From Pilatotrama ljubarskyi (Eukaryota; Basidiomycota; Agaricomycetes; Polyporales; Polyporaceae), in the NCBI GenBank assembly GCA_022385805.1, contig MU277688.1, positions 429,789 to 456,008 of the forward strand: DNA of 26,220 nt. Direction: 5' to 3'. The position numbers and the translations under genes are program-made. Below are positions 20,681 through 26,220 of the stretch, piece by piece. The notes under the pieces are model-generated. The model made no database searches. It was given only the letters and a program-made list of their open reading frames with translations, and was not told the DNA's origin. How positions within the stretch are numbered: the stretch's first letter is position 1; every line of letters begins with the position of its first letter.

Positions 20681-22308
20681 ATGTCGAGCACATGCGAGCC
20701 AGTACGTCTCTTGCTCATGAAAGTGGGCATATCTGACTGCCAGCGTGCAGGAACACAATGCAGCAACGAATGCGCTCACCGCCTTCATGTGCGTCGGCAT
20801 TACCATCTCATATCTCCCCCAGGTGAGTGGTGTACGATACCGAACATCGACCGAGCAGCTACTGATGATTGTACGCAGCACTGGAGAATAATCTCGGCCA
20901 AGTCCTCAGAAGGATTCAGCCCCTGGTTTCTGCTCCTCGGTAGCACGTCCTCGGCCTCGGGCATGCTCAACATGTGCGCTTTCTCTTCACTGCGTATGAT
21001 GCGGCTCCTGACGACTGCGACGTAGCATTGTCATGCAATGGGGAATCATCAAGTGCTGCCGCGTTCTGGTCAGTATGCACCCTGCCCGACTCCAACGAAA
21101 CTCACGGCCTCCTCACCATGTGCATTATCTTCGCAGAGCATTGGAAGCTGCCTCGAGTCTATAGCCGGAGTCTTCCAGCTCGTCCTCGTCTGGGTCCTCT
21201 TTGTCATGATGTGCGTAGCTTCGCACCCGGTCTCAACTTCCTCCTGACTACGGCCGACAGTCTCGTCCTCTACATGATTTACTACCCGCCGCATCTGAAG
21301 TACGTTGAGCTAGACATCCCGCTGCCCAACGACCTCCCCCCTCAACATATCAAAACCCCCGTGAAGCGCGAGGGCTGGAAGCTCTCCATCGTACTCTCCT
21401 GGGTCGTCTTCTTCCATATGTGAGTCTGTCTTCTTGCATCCTCTTCCTTCCGTGTCGCTACATGCACGCATCGCCTGCGCTTGTTGCACCCTGGACAGCA
21501 TGTTGCCAAATCTCATCATAGACACATGTCTGACCATTTCCAACCCGCAGTGCCTTCATCATCTTCGTCACCTTCCTCCTTCTCGCTACGAATCCGTCCC
21601 CGGACGCCACACAGCGCTCGCGTCAGCTCCAGCTATGGGCGACCTTTCTCGGCGTCTCCGCTGGTCTACTCTCCGCACTGCAGTACGCGCCCCAGATCGC
21701 GCACACGGCCCGCGTCAAGCTCGTCGGCGCGCTCAGCATACCCATGATGCTCCTTCAGACGCCCGGTGCGGTGCTCATGGTGCTGAGCATCGCTTTGAGG
21801 TGCGTTTCGGATTGCCATTGCTCTTTGTGTGAATCGGGGGGCGCTGATAATCATTGGTTCGTAGACCGGGGACTAACTGGACGAGTACGTCCCTCCTCAC
21901 TGAGACGCTGGTCATGGAACAGCACTGACATAGCATTGTCCCGTAGCGTGGATATCGTACGCTGTCGCGGGCGTGATGCAAGGCATCCTCCTCGTCATGT
22001 GCATCATCTTCCGCGCGCGTCAGCACAAGCTCGGCCTCGACGACTTCGGGCGCCCGCTGGCCGGTTCCTCCGCGGACCACCCTCATCTCTCATTGTCCGA
22101 GAGCGGGGCGCGCTCCGAGGAGGAGGCGTCACCGGTGGAGGCGGCGGTGGGCGACGCGGTGGAGAGCGACGTGCGGAGCGAGCATGGCGTGGACGTCGTT
22201 CCCGGTGAGGAGACGCCGTTATTGGTGAAGAGCAACGGGAACGGCGATGGGGCTGGCATGGTGCGGGACAAGGAACGTGGTGGGGTGTTGGCGTGGTTCA
22301 GGCGGTGA
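20681..22308 (+). CDS. PQ-loop repeat membrane protein
   Basis: Seven-helix membrane protein of the PQ-loop family, which includes vacuolar/lysosomal amino-acid exporters; 364 aa. Exons: 20681-20701, 20751-20822, 20879-20973, 21026-21068, 21137-21210, 21261-21419, 21551-21799, 21865-21884, 21947-22308; 1095 nt in frame. Seen: helix 1 TAFMCVGITISYLPQ with the first PQ motif (P30-Q31), followed by HWRIISAKSSEGFSPWFLLL; several hydrophobic helices (GVFQLVLVWVLFVMI, LSIVLSWVVFFHIAFIIFV); the second PQ motif SALQYAPQIAHT with KLVGALSIPMMLLQTPGA; and a last helix AVAGVMQGILLVMCIIF. A polar, acidic tail of about 95 residues (SESGARSEEEAS) probably faces the cytosol. Transported substrate is unknown. 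Two exons are tiny (21 and 20 nt). Confidence 0.9.
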
Positions 22309-23253
22309 AGGGCGGTTTTGGCCTTAGAATTTGCCTGGTTCGTTTGAGTTTCTCCACTCTCTCACTCTTTGGCGCCGCTCTGACGCTATCAGTTATGAGT
22401 TAGATGAGACACACGTTATTTCCGGGGGCGGGTCCCGCATAATATCCCGACTTACACAGTACCGATGCTGAGAGCCTGAACTAGGAAGATTTCGGCTGGC
22501 TAGTATCCGTGATGAGTCGCGCGTCGGACACGACCTGTATACGAGCGATCGTGAAGAGGGCAACCGAGGTTTTATTGTCCTCGCCGGCGCCCACCAACGC
22601 CACGAGTCCTGATATGGTGAGTGTTTCTGGGTGGCTCTGCTTTCTTTGTTCCACTGTTGCTCGACAGTCACCTCCTTACAACCGGCGAGCTGGTGTTCCC
22701 GAGTGTTCTCTCGTGTTGGCGCCGCGTCTTAGAAAGTCCTATGGACAAGACAACTGCTTCAGAAAAGCAGAGCGAAGGCTCTGGTATCCGGAACAATCGC
22801 GCTCCGTCAGCTGTGTTGCTCAGTGCGGACCCGAGATATGAGTCTTCGCCCGGACATCGTTCACACGAGGTACCAATCCGGCGGAAATGTGTAGTGGACG
22901 CCGATTCCGTGTGCACAGCTCTTAATGCAGCTAGCGTATCCGATGCTGGGCTGGATTCTCTCATCGATAGGCGTTTGCCAGGAAGCGGAGCCCTCCCTGG
23001 TGACCAAGGCTTGCCGTCTAGCCAGAGATGGCACTGGGTCGAATGCTATCCAGATGTATCAGATAAGAGGGTTTCATCTCGGAGGGACAGCTTTGCAGGT
23101 ACGCTCACCTCCCCCGCCAGTCCCGCATCGCGGCTTTCCTGCTTCTACACCGCCATATAGGAGTCCACCCGCTTGCTATACGTGAGCTGCGTAGCCTGTT
23201 TCTCGCTCGATGGACCCTGCTGACCGAATGTCACTCCTTCAACGTGGCCGCAA
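22309..23253. other. Stretch with doubtful ORFs, no convincing gene
   Basis: A two-exon model could start at ATG 22511 (MSRASDTTCIRAIVKRATEV), with a 51-nt GTGAGT..CAG intron (22619-22669) and stop at about 22841. A longer overlapping frame (about 22621-23160) also lacks stops. Neither shows a known motif, and their amino-acid make-up is that of chance frames in GC-rich DNA. The stretch also contains the 3' flank of the PQ-loop gene and the 5' flank of the small gene at 23254. Confidence 0.25.
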
Positions 23254-23706
23254 ATGCCTCGAGACGCTGACGTGATTGCCGGGTTGCAAGCCTTCCGCGA
23301 CGCCCTCCCGAATCTTAAGGAGGAACTATACAAGGCGGACAATATGCCCAAGAAAGAGACGGTGACCTTCGGGACAGGAACCGCCTACGCTACCATTACG
23401 AAGTCGGGTTACTCGAAGAATTCGAATAACATGACCTACGACATAGAAGTGTACAAAGCCGAGAAACAGCGTGCTGGACAGTTTAGCAGACTTGGCTCTT
23501 CTCCCGCCGTCAGTGAACCAACCGGCTGCCAATCAGCACGCCGTTGCAAGGCCGGGCCCAGCACATTACTAGGTTTGACTCCCGGTCGTCACCTCTTTTA
23601 TTACACTCTAGACTTCCTGCCTATTTTTTTGCATTTCCAGGCGCACACTCAGATATCTGTCCGATGTCTGCATCGGTCAATATGTGGTCGGAAATCATAC
23701 GTCTGA
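23254..23706 (+). CDS. Relative of the 121-aa protein, probably 3'-truncated
   Basis: Starts MPRDADVIAGLQAFRDALPN and aligns with the gene at 11742 from the first residue to about residue 70 (shared PRD, AGLxA, DAxPxL, DN, KxG and later N and Y). After TYDIEVYKAEKQ the similarity stops and the frame runs into sequence with no likeness to the relative, rich in unrelated residues, to TGA at 23704-23706. Either a splice site or frameshift after about 23470 has been missed, or the gene was cut by a rearrangement and only the first half is real. No domain recognised. Composition is more AT-rich after about 23570. Confidence 0.45.
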   Translation: MPRDADVIAGLQAFRDALPNLKEELYKADNMPKKETVTFGTGTAYATITKSGYSKNSNNMTYDIEVYKAEKQRAGQFSRLGSSPAVSEPTGCQSARRCKAGPSTLLGLTPGRHLFYYTLDFLPIFLHFQAHTQISVRCLHRSICGRKSYV

Positions 23707-24101
23707 TGTCTGTCACACATCGTGCAGGTGTCTGCTGTTTCAGATACTGAAGCAGTATCTGGTTTGTCTGTGCATGTAGAGAGCATGTGATGGGTGAATA
23801 AGTAAACAAATAGTATATGTGATACATCGTCGGAAGGTGAGCAACTCTGAGCGTGCGCATGTGTGTCTCCCCCAACGGCTAGCGACCTGCTGATACAACC
23901 CCACTGACTCTGCGACCAGAAACCGCAACTCCAGGCCTTTCTGCGCCCGACACACCTCGCACCGCGCAAGCTCCACGCGACTGGTTTGCGACCGCTCAGC
24001 ACAGAACTGCCTCGCTCAGAGAGGCGGCGCAGCTGCAACCTACTGCGATATCATGTGGCCCAGTCACAGCGCGGCCATGAGCACATGCCGCGATGGTGCA
24101 A

Positions 24102-24160
24102 TCGCGGACGTGCCCGGTCGCGAGGGCACATCGCGAGGGCACGGTCGCGGGTGGACTCGG
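24102..24160 (+). repeat. Degenerate 13-16 bp tandem repeat (TCGCG-GGGCAC)
   Basis: Four consecutive units each begin TCGCG: TCGCGGACGTGCCCGG, TCGCGAGGGCACA, TCGCGAGGGCACGG, then TCGCGGGTGGACTCGG. The middle two are nearly identical. The block is CpG-rich and close to self-complementary (TCGCGA). Confidence 0.5.
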
Positions 24161-24285
24161 ACCTATTTCCTATCTTTCTCAATGTATATATAGTAGACTC
24201 CGGGCGTACCCGGTGAATCAGATTCCTCCACTGCACAGATTTCACTGAGCAAAAGGAAGCCTCCACGTCTCTCAAGAAGAAAGAG

Positions 24286-24344
24286 GCTGCAACTGCGACT
24301 GCATATTGCGTACTGCAACTGAGACTGCAACTGCAACTGCGACC
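24286..24344 (+). repeat. Degenerate hexamer repeat (CTGCAA)n
   Basis: About nine hexamers related to CTGCAA, CTGCGA or CTGAGA follow each other with one interruption (CATATTGCGTA). The same word recurs singly up to about 24490 (TGCAACC, TGCAACTGG, TGCAACTGT). It may be a decaying microsatellite. Confidence 0.55.
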
Positions 24345-24949
24345 ACGTTCGTGTAAAGGTTCTCCTGCATTGCTCCCACGACCAGCGCACCCCCCCATGC
24401 CCTTGCAACCTAAGTGCCTGTCCCCGCGTGTGCTGCAACTGGCCCCCTGCAACCCTAATGTTGCGACCTTGACGACTCTCTGCAACTGTCAAAGTGAAGG
24501 GAACTCAGACCCTTACTTGCAGATCACCCCCTTCTATCACGCACGCCAGCCTCGACCTCCACAGCTCTCAGCCTGGTTATAGACGCTCTTAGGAGCAGTC
24601 TTAGCTAATCACCGCGCCCCATGGGCGCTTAGTGCTGCCTCTCCTCTCGTCTTGTTGCCATATCGCTTGTCACCGCTGTCATCACCAACGCCGCTGCCTC
24701 CACCTCGGAATGCAGAAACTGGCGGGGCGCTGACTCAGTGCCCCGGAATGCCCACCTTGCCATTCATAGATGAATCCCAATGCTTTCTGTAGATAGTAGT
24801 AGCTCATACGTATAAATACAGGCGACGATGAGCACGAGCCCGTTGTCCTCATTCGTCCTCGCTAACACTAGTCTGAACAACATACATAAGTGTATTATTA
24901 TATCTATATAGACTTGTCCTTGTACCATTTGTATTCGGAGAATTCTAAA

Positions 24950-25921
24950 CTAAGTTGCCTGCAATGTGAAGGCCGCTTTACGACACCTGGTGATGAATGT
25001 CTGAAATTCAGGACCATATAGAGAGAACCAAGCTACACCATGTTTGTTCTCCTGAGTCCATTGAGAGACTCTAGGGTCAGTCTGATAGGTAGGGTAAGCA
25101 AAAGTGACCTGTGTTCCTAGTACACCAGCACCTCCAGCAAATCCTGACCATCTATCTCCATTGCGACCAAGCTTCTCCATATAGCTGATTAGTTGTTCAA
25201 GAACTTGAGATTTTGCTGTTCTCATCTCTGTGTTATCCCAGAGATCAATGGCATTGTCTTCCTCAAGGTTATCAGCATCTTCATATGCATATTCATAGTA
25301 TTCATCTTCCTCTACATCCTCATCTGCATCTTGTTCATCCTGAAAGTTATGGAACTTTATAGGAAATTGCTGTTGTTGTTGAAGGCGGATTTTGTTCCGT
25401 GTTTTTACTGGAACAGTGGCAATTTCCCATATACTAACCACTTTGTCCTTCTCACCAGGGACTATGACACAGTGGATAAAATCTGGATATTTTTGCCCAA
25501 GCTGCCTTGTGTATACATAGTCTGATATTGCAGCAGCAAAAGAGTGAGCACACAGACAAAAGATCAACAGAATATACTGACCCTCAGTGGTTGAGTCCAT
25601 GCTAATATCACCAGCTTTTAGTAGTTCTTGCCCCTTATCAAGATCTTTTCGCACACTTAGAGGTATATCTTCAAGTTGATCACTTGTGATATTGCGGAAA
25701 TGTTTCAGTAGCAGAGTGGTGTGCGGTTGAACTGGCTCCCGAATACGTCCTTGAGGTTTGATTATGTCATTCGAGCCGGGAAACATGATATGCAAGAACT
25801 TGTTGATTGGTCCATATTGTTGAAATTGACTGGAGGGTAAACAAATTTGCCAATATTCAATGCGGGCGCATAGGCATTCCGGAACGGAATTATCATCAGG
25901 GTAGAATCGCTGAAGAGCCAT
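24950..25921 (-). CDS. Unrecognised AT-rich gene, 323 aa
   Basis: A single-exon frame from ATG 25921 (MALQRFYPDDNSVPECL) to the stop at 24950. The frame also stays open upstream of this ATG, but without another ATG. Seen: a middle part with ISDYVYTRQLGQKYPDFIHC then VIVPGEKDKVVSIWEIATV, whose shape recalls a PD-(D/E)XK nuclease core but with Ala at the place of the usual Lys; five consecutive Gln; a very acidic stretch (EDVEEDEYYEYAYEDADNLE); and a C-terminal part with SGFAGGAGVLGTQVTFAYP. No signal peptide. Codons end in A or T far more often than in the other genes of the window, and there are no introns over nearly 1 kb, both unlike its neighbours. Function unknown; a cargo or core gene of a mobile element, or a transferred gene, are possible. 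Confidence 0.6.
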   Translation of the reverse strand: MALQRFYPDDNSVPECLCARIEYWQICLPSSQFQQYGPINKFLHIMFPGSNDIIKPQGRIREPVQPHTTLLLKHFRNITSDQLEDIPLSVRKDLDKGQELLKAGDISMDSTTEGQYILLIFCLCAHSFAAAISDYVYTRQLGQKYPDFIHCVIVPGEKDKVVSIWEIATVPVKTRNKIRLQQQQQFPIKFHNFQDEQDADEDVEEDEYYEYAYEDADNLEEDNAIDLWDNTEMRTAKSQVLEQLISYMEKLGRNGDRWSGFAGGAGVLGTQVTFAYPTYQTDPRVSQWTQENKHGVAWFSLYGPEFQTFITRCRKAAFTLQAT

Positions 25922-26220
25922 CGCGTGTAGAATAGAAGTTGTTGAGATCAAGAAAGTGTTGCAGAAAGTAAGACATCTGAAGGAAGATCCCAGTAGGAGT
26001 CAAAAGTGGGGAGAGGGCAATCTGTAGAAATTGTGCATGAGCTGCTGCTTTTCATATCCAGTGCAGGCACTCAGACGCTGTGGCTTACTACCGGTCACCC
26101 ACTGATAGCTGTTCCGACTTGTTGAGCAGGGCTTGGCACGCAGTGGAAAGCCCGCTAGGCTCAGCTTACCTGTGGAGCACTTGATAGAGGCACACGTAGT
26201 GGTTGAGGGTAGAAAGCGAC
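25922..26220. other. Right end, upstream of the AT-rich gene
   Basis: The 299 bases beyond the ATG at 25921 hold the upstream region of that minus-strand gene. I see no reliable second gene; an upstream exon is possible but cannot be defined at the window edge. Confidence 0.3.

Larger units (their letters stand above)
23707..24949. other. Gene-poor stretch with repeats and an AT-rich end
   Basis: No convincing coding region. It contains two patches of degenerate tandem repeats (24102-24160 and 24286-24344), scattered further TGCAAC words up to about 24490, and a promoter-like section with TATAAATA near 24811 followed by AT-rich DNA (24885-24950). The last section resembles the inside of an LTR, but I could not find matching ends or a target-site duplication. 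Confidence 0.4.

Noticed and set aside
24653..24882. Possible solo LTR starting TGTTG and ending CAACA, with TATAAATA inside
   Set aside because: The ends are inverted matches, but the five bases outside each end differ (CGTCT and TACAT), and no partner LTR or internal element is visible.

Overview
The window looks like nuclear DNA of a GC-rich mushroom-forming basidiomycete (Agaricomycetes, perhaps a polypore). Genes are split by many short introns of about 50-65 nt with GT..AG ends, and intergenic DNA is compact. The best matches are conserved fungal proteins. No bacterial operons, rRNA, tRNA or CRISPR arrays were seen. All gene models come from manual splicing by eye; each listed exon set was checked for reading-frame continuity.

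Layout. 1-973: 3' part of a delta-12 fatty acid desaturase (+). 1390-2593: decayed kinase-like gene (+). 2882-4871: DEDDy 3'-5' exonuclease of WRN/RNase D type with a helix-turn-helix-like C-terminus (-). 5266-7073: zuotin, the ribosome-associated J-protein (+), divergent from the exonuclease across a 394-bp shared promoter. 7.1-8.4 kb: mostly unexplained. 8424-10798: secreted sedolisin-type (S53) peptidase with nine exons (+). About 10.9-11.2 kb: broken coding remnant. 11742-12107: 121-aa protein of unknown family (+). 12539-13639: intact kinase-like gene (-), homologous to the 1.4-2.6 kb relic. 14353-15717: APH-fold phosphotransferase-like gene (-). 16078-17889: F-box gene (-) with one internal TGA. 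18432-20364: AP-1 clathrin adaptor mu subunit (-). 20681-22308: PQ-loop membrane protein (+), divergent from the adaptor gene. 22.3-23.2 kb: no convincing gene. 23254-23706: relative of the 121-aa protein, probably truncated. 24.1-24.35 kb: short degenerate tandem repeats. 24950-25921: unrecognised AT-rich gene (-) with composition unlike the rest.

The conserved genes (desaturase, exonuclease, zuotin, AP-1 mu, PQ-loop) are housekeeping functions without an obvious joint pathway. Between and after them lie accessory stretches (1.4-2.6, 10.9-17.9 and 22.3-26.2 kb) holding kinase-like, APH-like and F-box genes, relics and an orphan small family. These classes typically expand and decay quickly in Agaricomycetes. 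I found no clear new multi-gene system. The best leads are the small orphan family, the exonuclease with a RecQ/WRN-type C-terminus but no helicase, the single-stop F-box gene, and the compositionally foreign gene at the right end.
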